39,925 bases of DNA from a virus, in the IMG/VR virus record IMGVR_UViG_3300042691_025766, positions 1 through 39,925 of that record, one strand, 5' to 3'. Shown one piece after another: positions 18,294-27,502 of this stretch. Position numbers and translations under genes: made by a program. Numbering within the stretch: position 1 is the first letter of the stretch; each line of letters starts with the position of its first letter. The notes under the pieces were generated by a model that saw only the letters and a program-made list of their open reading frames with translations, was not told the origin of the DNA and did no database searches.

Positions 18294-20714
18294 TTATTGT
18301 ACCATTTCTTGTTCAGAAACTTCTTGTTCTTCTTGCGGTTGTTCTTGTGTCTCTTCTTGCGCTTCTTCTCCAGGGCCTTCTTCTGCTTGCATTTGTTGTT
18401 GTGCTGCTTGTTGCTGGCCTTGGGCTATCGCATCTTCACTACCTATATTTTCCGCAAATAAAGGTAAAGCAATATTTTGTATAATTTCTGATTCTAATGC
18501 TTTTAATTCTTGAGGAACTGGGACTCCTTTTTGATACAACCCAAACAATCCAGATACCATTGATTTTTTAATATCATTGGTAGTTTCCATATCACTAATC
18601 ATTTTCTTCATTTCTAATTCCATTTCCAATGACTTACGCTTTTCTTGCTCTGCAACTTGGGCTGCTTGCATTTGACCTTGTATTGTCATTTGCTGATTTT
18701 GAATTGCTTGCTGTTGCTGAGATTCAAGCATTTTTTTCATTGAAATTCTATAATATTCTTCAGCAAGTTTAACATCTTCTTTAGCAATCCTAATTATCTT
18801 AAATGTATCAATATACATAGCAAATTGCGGATTAGATGCAATGGCTTGATTCATTTTAGCATCAAGCATCATTATTTCTTGGCCGGTAGGTAAAAGCCTT
18901 ATATCGCTATTAAATACTCTTGAATCAACATCTCTTTCGCCCAACAAATGCCTATATGCTTTTGCTCCATATTTTACTGACTGACTCAATAAACAACTAA
19001 TTTTTCTAGCAGTTTGTTTCATGCACTCTACATAAGCATCGTACATATAATCAGTAGCGTTTGCGGCAACTTGCTGTGCTGTATCAATATTACCACTAGT
19101 GACTCTAGGCTGCAATGCACTTGCGGCCAAGTTTGGATCTTCTCCTAATTCATCTTTTAATACACTATAGTGGAAGTTATAAAGCTGAATTAATCCTTGC
19201 ATTTGCGGTAAAAATCCAGAATTGCTTAACTCTGTAATAGGTACTGGAATTGGATTACCCTCATCATCTCTGCCACGATAATAAAGCGTACCAGTTTGGT
19301 CGTACAGCTTCATTACATCTATTGTTTTATTAGCATCTCCTAATCCGTAATCTATTGATTGAAGCGCATCCCAATTTATCAAAGCACCTGTTGGTCTCAT
19401 TTTAGCTACCAACTGCTGGATCTTTAATCTAGCCAAAATCATTTGATCAGAAGGCTCTTCTATTTTTTCAGGTACAGCCATATTCGTAAGGCTATAATTC
19501 TGATACATATAGAACGAATATGAAAATTCAGCATTACCCGATTCTTTAGGATCTTGAGGCCTAATCATATTTCTCTTTAACCCCCACTCTAACATTACAT
19601 TACGAACACGAACCATTACACCTCTATAAATATTCCATTTAGTATCATCTATCTGTTCTTCATTATCGGCTAATTTTTCTTCTCTGCTTTTCTTTAATAG
19701 AGTACTTTTATTTTTCTTGGTAGTAACCACGGTGTATTTATCCGTGTCTACAGTTTTAATTTCAAAATCAAGTACATCAACATTAAATTCATCATATGGC
19801 CTAAAGAATGTAACATTCCAGTTTACATCCCAACGAAGCTTATCATTATATTGAAAATCTTTAGATGTGGCCGCTATTTCCCATATTTGTTCTTCTGTTA
19901 ATGAGCCGCCAAACTCCTTGCCATACTTTCTTCTTATTTCGCTTATCTTCAATGATTTCACTTGGCCGCGCCATGCTGTATCTCTTAAATCATTATAATC
20001 ACTATAAGAATAAATCATGTTTTCTGGCTTTACATAGTCAACATGAATTACTCCTTGATCATCCATCCAAGTGTAAGTACCTACTAACCCAACCTCTGCA
20101 CTATCATGAAGCATTTTTGTTTTTAATGTATCAAACCAGCCATTAGCTCTCAATATATCATTACAAGCAAGTTCATAAATTATTTCCTCTGGAAGCTTTT
20201 GAAATTGAGTGGCCCAAAGATTTAATTCATCTTTAGTTTCTGGAATGTCTTTGTCTGGAATCAATCTCATGCCAGATTCTTGCTCAAGCTTATCTAGATA
20301 TTCTCTATTTGAAATCAAAAAGTCTAATTCCTTGTATTCTTCAACTTTTTCTTTTGTAGAAAGATTATCTATTGCTTGTATTTGAATCTTTTCATTTCTC
20401 TGCATCCATCTACCTACCAATCCAGATATAATTCTATTGACAATTTTTATTGACTGCCAATTAATATTAGCATAATTTATTTTGCCATTAAAATCAAGCA
20501 TATCCTGGAACTTGGCCATGTTGATTTTACCGTTAGCTGCATTTCTATTAAGCTTAAATCGGTTGTTCCTTGCCCAATAATAAGAACTAATTCCACCACC
20601 GATGGTAGAATCAATATACATGGCTATTTTCAAGCCATAGGCGGGATCTGATTTATCTTTTATAGATATATTCCCTAATTGGAATTCTTTTATTATTGGG
20701 CCTGTATTTTCCAT
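18294..20714 (-). CDS. Portal protein
   Basis: 806 aa, within the size range of podovirus portals with long C-terminal barrels. The N-terminal part includes YYWARNNRFKLNRN, IVNRIISGLVGRWMQRNEK and a long helical wing; the middle has YDQTGTLYYRGRDDEGNPIP and LIQLYNFHYSVLKDELGEDP followed by SGNIDTAQQVAANATDYMYD, a stem-helix pattern typical of portals. The last 150 residues are a Gln/Glu-rich coiled coil (barrel-like). It follows TerL, as usual. The minus-strand hairpin and A/T tract at 20719-20747 end only 5 nt before its ATG, so its expression may be controlled there. Confidence 0.85.
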   Translation of the reverse strand: MENTGPIIKEFQLGNISIKDKSDPAYGLKIAMYIDSTIGGGISSYYWARNNRFKLNRNAANGKINMAKFQDMLDFNGKINYANINWQSIKIVNRIISGLVGRWMQRNEKIQIQAIDNLSTKEKVEEYKELDFLISNREYLDKLEQESGMRLIPDKDIPETKDELNLWATQFQKLPEEIIYELACNDILRANGWFDTLKTKMLHDSAEVGLVGTYTWMDDQGVIHVDYVKPENMIYSYSDYNDLRDTAWRGQVKSLKISEIRRKYGKEFGGSLTEEQIWEIAATSKDFQYNDKLRWDVNWNVTFFRPYDEFNVDVLDFEIKTVDTDKYTVVTTKKNKSTLLKKSREEKLADNEEQIDDTKWNIYRGVMVRVRNVMLEWGLKRNMIRPQDPKESGNAEFSYSFYMYQNYSLTNMAVPEKIEEPSDQMILARLKIQQLVAKMRPTGALINWDALQSIDYGLGDANKTIDVMKLYDQTGTLYYRGRDDEGNPIPVPITELSNSGFLPQMQGLIQLYNFHYSVLKDELGEDPNLAASALQPRVTSGNIDTAQQVAANATDYMYDAYVECMKQTARKISCLLSQSVKYGAKAYRHLLGERDVDSRVFNSDIRLLPTGQEIMMLDAKMNQAIASNPQFAMYIDTFKIIRIAKEDVKLAEEYYRISMKKMLESQQQQAIQNQQMTIQGQMQAAQVAEQEKRKSLEMELEMKKMISDMETTNDIKKSMVSGLFGLYQKGVPVPQELKALESEIIQNIALPLFAENIGSEDAIAQGQQQAAQQQMQAEEGPGEEAQEETQEQPQEEQEVSEQEMVQ

Positions 20715-20718
20715 ATAT

Positions 20719-20756
20719 AAAAAACCATTAGCCTTATCAACTAATGGATTTTTTTT
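20719..20756. terminator. Bidirectional hairpin terminator abutting the portal start
   Basis: Perfect 7-bp stem CCATTAG/CTAATGG (20725-20731 and 20741-20747) with a 9-nt loop. On the minus strand it is followed by six T, on the plus strand by A then eight T, so it can end transcription both ways. It lies 102 nt after the TerL stop and 5 nt upstream of the portal ATG, so the U tract forms part of the portal ribosome-binding region. Confidence 0.85.
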
Positions 20757-20813
20757 ATTGTTTACTTATTTTAAGCATAGGGAGTCTATTGGAATAAAAC
20801 CTAATATACAGCC

Positions 20814-20842
20814 CAAATATATAAAAAATTTAAACGCCAAAA
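20814..20842 (-). promoter_or_regulatory. Likely late promoter, TTTTG-N16-TATATTTG
   Basis: On the minus strand TTTTG (20838-20842), 16 nt and TATATTTG (20814-20821) match the Bacteroidota -33/-7 consensus, with the same spacing as the promoter of the rightward gene at 28.5 kb. It lies 7 nt past the TerL stop in a 134-nt gap. Transcription would start near 20807 and meet the hairpin at about +60 before reaching the portal gene. Confidence 0.6.
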
Positions 20843-20848
20843 TATTTT

Positions 20849-22945
20849 TTATTTTGTTACAAATGGCATATGAATATTTGAGGTAGGCGCATTATTGAAT
20901 ATTCTAACCAATGGCACGGATAAGGTTTTTTCGGCTGGCATAGGCTCTAAACTACTAACTAAAGTAATCATAGCGCTTACCGCTCTATCCGATGGAGTTC
21001 TTTTGTATGGCTTAAATTTCAATAAATCATCCAATAATTCTTCGTAATAAATCTTATTTGCATAATGCTCAATGTAGGTTATCATGGCATCATTTTGCTT
21101 TGTAAGGGCAAATTCTGTAGTTGGGAAACCAAAGTGGCGTTCAATTTTGTCTTTTTTAAGCCTTACTGGATCTATTGAATTTTTAGGGAAACGACCTAAA
21201 TACCCCAATCTTCCTCTGTTTTTAAAGTAAGTGTAATAATCATCTGATACAAACTCAAAGTATGTAGGGAAGCTCATATATTCAGAACAAAGCAAAATCT
21301 GATTATACATATCTTCTTTTTCGTTTGGCCTACCATAAATATGGCCTCCAAAAAGCCCTGTATTTTCTGGATCATTCATGTCAAATTTTATGAAATACCA
21401 CCCAGATAGTTTTGATCCATATTCTTTACCTCCTTGAGAATTTGAATAACCATCCACACCAATCACACCTACATTCCCCCTAGTTGGCATCCTCATATTA
21501 ACATTCATTTTATATTGGTTATCTTGCCCATTAGGTGGTAATACCAATACTTTCCAAAATAAATCAGTTCTATTTGGATCAACATCTCGCCATTTTACTT
21601 TTTGCGTATCTATATCTCTATAAAAATTAAGATACCTAAATCTTTGAACTGGATATTGCCTTAAATAAGCTATTTGAGCATTAATATTTTGGACATTAAA
21701 AATACAATCATCGGCATCGTTACTAAAGGCTTCTTCAATAGTCCTAGCTTCTTTTTTAATACGCTTTGCTAATGCTCTTGTATTATGCTTTACTGATTCT
21801 CTATCAGCAATAATTTCTTTTATTGTCTTTTCTACATCTGGAATGCCATATAAATCAAAGTTCTTGGCTCTATCCGCAGACATAAAAAACCTATAAAGAC
21901 CACTAGGAGTACGGCCATTACCTTGTTTAGCGTTTTGGTCGCTATCGTCCCATAGCTTTCTTGCAGCATCTTGAATACCGTCTCTTTCGGTTTCTAATTT
22001 TTCTACAGTAGAGCTATAAAGAGCTTTACCTATTATTCGGCCTTCATCATCTAAAAGACAATAACGAACAACCTCATGCCTATCATAAATATTAGTTTCT
22101 GTTGTTTTTGCAAACTCGTCTGCAAAATACCTATGTAATTTTTGACCATCGTAATGAATAGCATCCGCACTACCCCAATCTATCATTGAACCTAATTCTT
22201 CTTTTTCAATATTATCTTCAGCTTTCTTACCCCTTACGTTTGTTTGTTGAAATCTAATTTCTGATTTAGGGGTAATACCTAAGCTTGTATCGTATTCAGG
22301 CCTAAAAAATTTGGGAAGTTTCTTAAATGGAGCAACTACAGCTTTGGCAAATACTTTTTTGGCATCATTACCAGTTTTACTTTGAATTGCTCCATTCGTC
22401 ATTCTTGTTCTGGTAATGTATTCATAAAGGAAAAGACCTCCACGATACGTTTTACCAAAACGCCTTTTTGTTACTTCAAGCATCCCCATACATTCGGGAT
22501 CTTCTATAACATATTGCAAGAAATAAAAGTATTCTAAATCAGGTTGGCGAAATCTTGGATATCCAATGTCTATTTGAAACCATTGCATATACATATAATG
22601 CGCTCCAGTTATGTACGTTGGTTTCCCATTGTTCATAAACCAAAAACCATTAAGCCTTCTATCCCATTCTTGTTGTTTGTATTTTTCTAATTGCTCATCA
22701 TAGAAAGGAGGATCATCTTCTTTACGCTTTTTTTCATAAGCATCCTCTCTCTTCATAACATCCTTGTACCATCCAGGCAAAGGAGTTCTTTCCCAATATT
22801 GTTCTTTTGGATTGTTGGAGCGCTTGTAAACGCCTCTGTGTTCGACCTTACGAGTAGCTAAATTAAATACATACCCTTCAGCAGGAATATGACAATTTAA
22901 CCCTTGTATGTCTATTGATGAGCCACCTTCTATTGGACTAAACAT
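20849..22945 (-). CDS. Terminase large subunit (TerL)
   Basis: 698 aa. The ATPase domain has a Walker A-like VTKRRFGKT (about 158-166) and Walker B YFADEF (about 273-278); the nuclease domain starts with VIGVDGYSN, whose Asp (about 498) is the first metal ligand. The packaging motor uses ATP to push DNA into the prohead through the portal. The long N-terminal extension and the KRRFGKT form of Walker A are like TerL of crAss-like phages. Its start overlaps the end of the 114-aa upstream gene by 8 nt. The portal gene follows after a promoter and terminator. Confidence 0.9.
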   Translation of the reverse strand: MFSPIEGGSSIDIQGLNCHIPAEGYVFNLATRKVEHRGVYKRSNNPKEQYWERTPLPGWYKDVMKREDAYEKKRKEDDPPFYDEQLEKYKQQEWDRRLNGFWFMNNGKPTYITGAHYMYMQWFQIDIGYPRFRQPDLEYFYFLQYVIEDPECMGMLEVTKRRFGKTYRGGLFLYEYITRTRMTNGAIQSKTGNDAKKVFAKAVVAPFKKLPKFFRPEYDTSLGITPKSEIRFQQTNVRGKKAEDNIEKEELGSMIDWGSADAIHYDGQKLHRYFADEFAKTTETNIYDRHEVVRYCLLDDEGRIIGKALYSSTVEKLETERDGIQDAARKLWDDSDQNAKQGNGRTPSGLYRFFMSADRAKNFDLYGIPDVEKTIKEIIADRESVKHNTRALAKRIKKEARTIEEAFSNDADDCIFNVQNINAQIAYLRQYPVQRFRYLNFYRDIDTQKVKWRDVDPNRTDLFWKVLVLPPNGQDNQYKMNVNMRMPTRGNVGVIGVDGYSNSQGGKEYGSKLSGWYFIKFDMNDPENTGLFGGHIYGRPNEKEDMYNQILLCSEYMSFPTYFEFVSDDYYTYFKNRGRLGYLGRFPKNSIDPVRLKKDKIERHFGFPTTEFALTKQNDAMITYIEHYANKIYYEELLDDLLKFKPYKRTPSDRAVSAMITLVSSLEPMPAEKTLSVPLVRIFNNAPTSNIHMPFVTK

Positions 22946-23282
22946 CTTGCGATTTATTATCCCCTAATTGATTAGCAATACTTTCTGGCGTAGTTATTAT
23001 TTTTACCTTTTTGATATCTTTTTCTTCATCACCGGTTATCCCTATTGCCATTGCTAATCCTGTTATAGCCGTAGTAATGCTAGTGGCATCATTCCAAATA
23101 ATTTTCATTCTTTCAAATGTTTTATCTTTTGCATCAGATAAATCCAATGCCTTAAGACTTGTATTATTTAGAATATCAGCCATTTCATTGGCTTTTCTAT
23201 TCAAACTATAATAGAGTTTGGCTGGCCCGTTTTGTTCATACAGATCCAGCCTTCTCTTTAAATCCTCTATGGATTCGGCCAT
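22938..23282 (-). CDS. 114-aa protein preceding TerL (candidate small terminase subunit)
   Basis: A charged N-terminal helix (AESIEDLKRRLDLYEQNGPA) is followed by KANEMADILNNTSLKALDL and another helix (DATSITTAITGLAMAIGI), then a Lys-rich tail. Position just before TerL with an 8-nt overlap, short length and helical content fit a small terminase subunit, but no DNA-binding HTH is visible and the family is not recognised. TerS assignment is by position only. Confidence 0.6.
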   Translation of the reverse strand: MAESIEDLKRRLDLYEQNGPAKLYYSLNRKANEMADILNNTSLKALDLSDAKDKTFERMKIIWNDATSITTAITGLAMAIGITGDEEKDIKKVKIITTPESIANQLGDNKSQDV

Positions 23283-23286
23283 AATT

Positions 23287-23910
23287 TTATTTATTTTTAA
23301 CCGAAAGCTTTACTGGGGGGGTTTGTGCGCTATTTCTTTCGTTCATCATTCTTTCATAATACTTACCCATAACAGAGGGCAGTTTTTTCATATCTATAGT
23401 TCCTTTTATTTGAGGGCTTGTTTGATATTTATATAAAAAATCAAGATCGTTTTTATTAGCTCCTTTTAATAATTCTTGGAAAGAAGCCTCAACTTGTGTT
23501 CCTGTTTTTAAATTGGCTTTTTCGGCTTGCCTCATAATATGATCTGCTATATTATCAAGCTTAACTGCTGCTGGAATATCTTCTTTATCTAACTCTATCA
23601 TTTTAGCTCCAGTTTCACCTAATCCTCTTTCTTTTGCAGTTTGCTCTTTTGCTCTTTGCTCTATTCCAGCAAAACTACTCGGTCTAGCAAAATCACCCAT
23701 TACAGCAGATGGATCTATTTTACTTAATTCTACTGATATGCCTGCTACTTTTCCCTTGTTTTTGTCTTTTACATAATCAGCAACTGTTTTTGTAAGTAAT
23801 GTAGGTGGCTCGGATGCCATTGGTGATGTTGGCGGTGTACGATTAGCATTATTTTTTGCTTCGGCTATTTTATTTGATAAAGATTGCATCAAATTTGGAT
23901 TCAGTCCCAT
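23287..23910 (-). CDS. Hypothetical protein upstream of the terminase genes, 207 aa
   Basis: I place the start at ATG 23910 (MGLNPNLMQSLSNKIAEAKN), 13 nt after the previous stop, because an upstream TTG extension would overlap the preceding gene by 47 nt. The N-terminal third is Pro/Thr-rich and probably unfolded (RTPPTSPMASEPPTLL); the rest is helical (AAVKLDNIADHIMRQAEKAN; VMGKYYERMMNERN). No catalytic motif or family was recognised. Its place ahead of the terminase genes suggests a packaging or assembly role. Confidence 0.6.
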   Translation of the reverse strand: MGLNPNLMQSLSNKIAEAKNNANRTPPTSPMASEPPTLLTKTVADYVKDKNKGKVAGISVELSKIDPSAVMGDFARPSSFAGIEQRAKEQTAKERGLGETGAKMIELDKEDIPAAVKLDNIADHIMRQAEKANLKTGTQVEASFQELLKGANKNDLDFLYKYQTSPQIKGTIDMKKLPSVMGKYYERMMNERNSAQTPPVKLSVKNK

Positions 23911-23923
23911 AGTTTTATATTTT

Positions 23924-24730
23924 TTATAGTGTAAATATAATGTATTTTGCGTCTTTTGGCGAAATCCCAACTAATAATTCTGATTTTAAAGTTTTTTTGG
24001 TCAAAATTGGATCTATTGCTATTATTTCTTCTCTTTCGTTTATTTCGTTTTCAAAATGTCTACATCTTATAATTCTTTCTTCATAACCGTTATTACCCAT
24101 AAATATAACTTCATAATCACAAGCTTTCAAAGTATGTACAACCTTACCTTTTAATTCTCCTGATGTTATATACAGAACATTTTTTATTTGCTTTGGCTCT
24201 ATACCAACAATCGGGCCTTTGTATGGTTCAAACACCCTAAAAGCCGTTACATATCCTTTTAATGGTTGCCATTCGCCTTCATTGTCTTTCCAAAGATAAC
24301 ATTGTTCTTCTGGTATAGAATAATATTTTACGTCTGAATCATCTTCAATAAAACTGTAAATCTTGTTAGATTCATTAATAGCATTAGGATGAATTAATAT
24401 TTCAACTCCGCTGGGAATTTGATCTGAACTGATAACAACTGCATTTACTGGCTCTGTTTCTCGCCTGTTTAAATTATTAAACTGCCTGCCTATATATATT
24501 TTTTGTCCACTACCAAAAGTGTGAGAATTTTTACCCTCTAAATTTATTGATATTATAACCTTACCGTAGACATTTTTTAACCCTACTTGCTCTTTTAGCT
24601 TTTTTTGATTTATCTCTTCAAGTCTTTTTTGATTTTTTAGCAATTTCTTTTGCTTGTCTTTTTCAATTTGATTAATTTCTCTTTTAGATAATTCTTTTTT
24701 TTCAATGAAATCAAAGTACTTTTTATTCAT
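23924..24730 (-). CDS. Protein with tentative GroES-like beta-barrel segments, 268 aa
   Basis: An N-terminal Lys-rich coiled coil (about 1-50) is followed by two beta-rich halves. Half 1: VNAVVISSDQIPSGVEILIH then YYSIPEEQCYLWK, which resembles the GroES order (G-x-V-x-x-V..., VGDxVLFH, closing strand). Half 2: GKVVHTLKACDYEVIFMG then EREEIIAIDP has a similar rhythm. Between them KGYVTAFRVFE recalls QKGMTAFRVHE in this phage's own GroES. The likeness is by eye and could be chance among beta-barrels. It lies between the glycosyltransferase cassette and the packaging genes. Possible role: a chaperone-like or virion protein. Confidence 0.6.
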   Translation of the reverse strand: MNKKYFDFIEKKELSKREINQIEKDKQKKLLKNQKRLEEINQKKLKEQVGLKNVYGKVIISINLEGKNSHTFGSGQKIYIGRQFNNLNRRETEPVNAVVISSDQIPSGVEILIHPNAINESNKIYSFIEDDSDVKYYSIPEEQCYLWKDNEGEWQPLKGYVTAFRVFEPYKGPIVGIEPKQIKNVLYITSGELKGKVVHTLKACDYEVIFMGNNGYEERIIRCRHFENEINEREEIIAIDPILTKKTLKSELLVGISPKDAKYIIFTL

Positions 24731-24736
24731 ATTTTA

Positions 24737-25498
24737 TTATTTATATACTCTTTTTTTAGCCCAATCTTTAATTAATTCAGGTAAAGGTTCGTCTATTGGT
24801 TTTAAATCTTCTTTAGGATTAAACCATCTATCTGGTTCAAAATAATCAATACCATCTAGCTTTTTATCATAATCTAACTTAAATACATCTCTTTGAATAT
24901 GTATTGCCTTGTCTTTCATTATTTTTCTATCCCTAACAAAGCCCATATGATATATTCTTATATCGTGAATATACTTAATGCTGACATTTGGTACACCTAG
25001 ACTTTCGGCATCATCAACGCTTCTGTAATTTGTTTTTGCCAAACGAATTATTTCTGTAGAGCAAGGCTTTCTATTTTGAGGGACGCTTAATTGCAAATAT
25101 GGACTTTTCCATAAATTAATTCTACTGACCATAAATCCATTATCGTTTTCTTTTATTGCTTTCTTAATAAAAGAATAACTTTTTTCATGAACTATTTCAT
25201 CGGCTTGAAGATTAAAATTCCACTCATAACCATCTTTTTGAGCTTGATCTATAGCTATATTGGTAAAATAATTCAATTTCTCTTTGCCTATTTGAGAATC
25301 CCATTCTTTTTTATCCCTTAAAATAAGAGTCAAATTATCTTGTCCTATTGAAACTATTTCGTCTATAGTCCCATCTTCAGAACCAGCATCTACAACATAA
25401 ACATGGTCGCAAAATTCCAATAATGACTTTATGCTTTCTTTGAAATTATAGTCATACCTAACTCCATTATAAACAAACAATGTACCCGCTAATTTCAT
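24737..25498 (-). CDS. Family 2-like glycosyltransferase (GT-A fold)
   Basis: 253 aa. The start is typical of GT2: strand KLAGTLFVYNG, then DHVYVVDAGSEDGTIDEI (nucleotide-sugar loop, about 31-48), and NFNLQADEIVHE (about 94-105) in the place of the DxD metal motif, here with DE. The C-terminal region holds KYIHDIRIYHMGF, as in GT2 enzymes with a His-rich acceptor side. The enzyme would transfer a sugar from a nucleotide donor to an unknown acceptor in the cytoplasm. It overlaps the methyltransferase by 4 nt and belongs to the 28.5-24.7 kb cassette. Confidence 0.85.
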   Translation of the reverse strand: MKLAGTLFVYNGVRYDYNFKESIKSLLEFCDHVYVVDAGSEDGTIDEIVSIGQDNLTLILRDKKEWDSQIGKEKLNYFTNIAIDQAQKDGYEWNFNLQADEIVHEKSYSFIKKAIKENDNGFMVSRINLWKSPYLQLSVPQNRKPCSTEIIRLAKTNYRSVDDAESLGVPNVSIKYIHDIRIYHMGFVRDRKIMKDKAIHIQRDVFKLDYDKKLDGIDYFEPDRWFNPKEDLKPIDEPLPELIKDWAKKRVYK

Positions 25499-26091
25499 AA
25501 AAGATGTTTTAGTTCATTTGATACTCTTTCAAAATCATTTTCTAAATTTTCACAAGTCCAAAAAAAGAAAGCCCCAAGACCGTTTTCGGCTAATGTCGGA
25601 TGCCATTTAGGAAAAGTTAAAAAAGCCCATTTGCCTGGCATCATTTTTTCTAATTTTTCTGGAGTCCATTCTGATTTATGAGAATCTGGATTATTATCAT
25701 TAGAGTCTGTTGTCATTAGGTATTCTCCCAATGGCGTAAACCAAATTTGCTTATTAGCAATCTTTGATGTTAAGTCAACAAAATTAAGCGCATCTTTTTC
25801 TCTAAAATGTTCTATGGTATCTGTGCTTATTGATACATCAAACCTTTGGTTAAATTTTTTAGCTGATTTTAGATACTCAATCACATCCATTACTATTAAC
25901 TCGCCTCCGCCAATAAGCTCTCTGTCTACACAATCTACATGAGTCTTTTCTTTAAAAATTATTCTTCCGGTTTGTGGTGCATTTCCGCAAGCCAAATCAA
26001 TCATTTTTTGATTTTCGCAATCCCCGCAAATAGCTTTTAAAACTTCTATTTGAAGTTCGCCACTACCATTTTGATTAAATATCAGTTCCAT
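25495..26091 (-). CDS. SAM-dependent class I methyltransferase
   Basis: 198 aa. Motif I is KMIDLACGNAPQTG (about 29-42), with an acidic residue after strand 2 (VDCVDRE, about 56) and a post-motif FDVSISTDTIEHF where class I small-molecule enzymes carry the D-x-I/L-E-H segment. The Leu/Phe-rich C-terminal half likely forms the substrate lid (AENGLGAFFFWTCE). Its overlap of 17 nt with the DUF5672-GT9 gene and 4 nt with the GT2 gene suggests it modifies the same glycan or its sugar. Substrate unknown. Confidence 0.8.
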   Translation of the reverse strand: MELIFNQNGSGELQIEVLKAICGDCENQKMIDLACGNAPQTGRIIFKEKTHVDCVDRELIGGGELIVMDVIEYLKSAKKFNQRFDVSISTDTIEHFREKDALNFVDLTSKIANKQIWFTPLGEYLMTTDSNDNNPDSHKSEWTPEKLEKMMPGKWAFLTFPKWHPTLAENGLGAFFFWTCENLENDFERVSNELKHLL

Positions 26092-27502
26092 TTAATTTTG
26101 GTTTATGTAAATTATTAATTGCTTCTATAACTTGCTCTGTTTCGGCTATACAGCATGGAGGATAATCTTTGTCTATCACACAGTCTTTACCTACTGTAGT
26201 TCCTAGAGTTGAATGATAACAATGCTGATAAATACATGGTTGTTGAATTATTTCAAGGCCATTTGTATCTGGATGCACATATTCTGGGTTAACGCTACCA
26301 AAAAATCCTACACATGGTTTATTATATGCCATTGCTATATTTAAAGGCCCGCTATCAATTCCTAAAAATATATCACAACCGGCAATTACAAATTTAAGGA
26401 ATCCCAATGAAGATGTGTTTATTTCAATGCCTATACTTTCGTGATTTTCTTTTCCTATTTGAACTACTAAATATCCATATGCTTCTAAATGCTTTTTTAC
26501 TGCTTTCCAATTTACCCCATAAATATTTCTATGCGGAATATTTTTTTGGTCTATATGAATAACAGCATATTTTTTAAAAAGCTTTGTTTTTTCATCAATT
26601 AATGGAAATAATGTAGGCCTAGTAAGTTTATAATCTTTTATACCACAAAATTCAAAATAACTTTTTAATCTATTTTGCTTAGGTTTTACCTCGTAAGCGA
26701 AATCTAAATTAAATTCTTTTTCTGGGATTATTCGTTCTCTATCAAATTGAGATATATGAGTAACTGGGAAATAATGCTTGTTAAATAATTCAAAGAACTC
26801 CAATGGTGTATCTAAAACAACATTATAGCCTTTAGTTATAAAGTACCTCATAATAGGTTCTACCAATATAACATCACCAATTGCTGCTGTTCTTTTTATT
26901 AATACCGTAGGCTTGTATGGTTGATGAAAATGACCATGAAAGCCAAATGTAGGCTGATTCGGCTGCCTTAGTTCATAAGCAAATGATTCTGCAAGTTTTC
27001 CAGGAGCAAACTTTATTCCATATTTTTTTTCAAGATAAGGTCTGTATAATCTACATATCGCATCATCTTCTGGATGCAAATTAGAAATTTCTGGATCTAT
27101 TGCAAGTATATCGAGCAGTTTCTTTGACCTCAAGCTAAAACCGCCGTTACCCACATTTCTTCCATCAGAATAAAGCCAAGGAGCGCCAATATAATCATAT
27201 TCTAAAAATTCTTCGTCCCAAGCTTTTTCATTTAAGACATATCCATCCCATTGAATAAGTAAACAATATGGTGTTTGTACATATTTATAAAGCTCTTTAA
27301 TACAGAACTCACTATATTCTTCTTTTGATTTTATCGAATCAATTAATATCGTTTTAATGCCATCAACCTCAATATCAATGTCTGTTAAAAAAATAGCCTC
27401 TTCGAACTTAATCTTTTCTGTACTTTTTTGTAACGCGGATATAGCTTTGCCGTAATTATAACAATCAATGCAGACTATTGTTACGTCCAATAAATTTCTC
27501 AT
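26075..27502 (-). CDS. Two-domain glycosyltransferase: DUF5672-like domain fused to GT9 (heptosyltransferase-like)
   Basis: 475 aa. Residues about 1-195 fit a DUF5672-type domain: LLIQWDGYVLN, YDYIGAPW, GNGGFSLRSKKLL and HPEDDAICRLYRPYLEK. From about 200 a GT9 domain follows: VLIKRTAAIGDVILVEPIMR (the GDxxxxxP loop of ADP-heptose transferases) and the donor-binding end DIFLGIDSGPLNIAMAYNKP then VGFFGSVNPEYVHP. Both halves are putative sugar transferases, so the protein may add two sugars in turn. It overlaps the small 76-aa gene by 38 nt and the methyltransferase gene by 17 nt. Domain names are from memory of the families. Confidence 0.85.
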   Translation of the reverse strand: MRNLLDVTIVCIDCYNYGKAISALQKSTEKIKFEEAIFLTDIDIEVDGIKTILIDSIKSKEEYSEFCIKELYKYVQTPYCLLIQWDGYVLNEKAWDEEFLEYDYIGAPWLYSDGRNVGNGGFSLRSKKLLDILAIDPEISNLHPEDDAICRLYRPYLEKKYGIKFAPGKLAESFAYELRQPNQPTFGFHGHFHQPYKPTVLIKRTAAIGDVILVEPIMRYFITKGYNVVLDTPLEFFELFNKHYFPVTHISQFDRERIIPEKEFNLDFAYEVKPKQNRLKSYFEFCGIKDYKLTRPTLFPLIDEKTKLFKKYAVIHIDQKNIPHRNIYGVNWKAVKKHLEAYGYLVVQIGKENHESIGIEINTSSLGFLKFVIAGCDIFLGIDSGPLNIAMAYNKPCVGFFGSVNPEYVHPDTNGLEIIQQPCIYQHCYHSTLGTTVGKDCVIDKDYPPCCIAETEQVIEAINNLHKPKLNGTDI

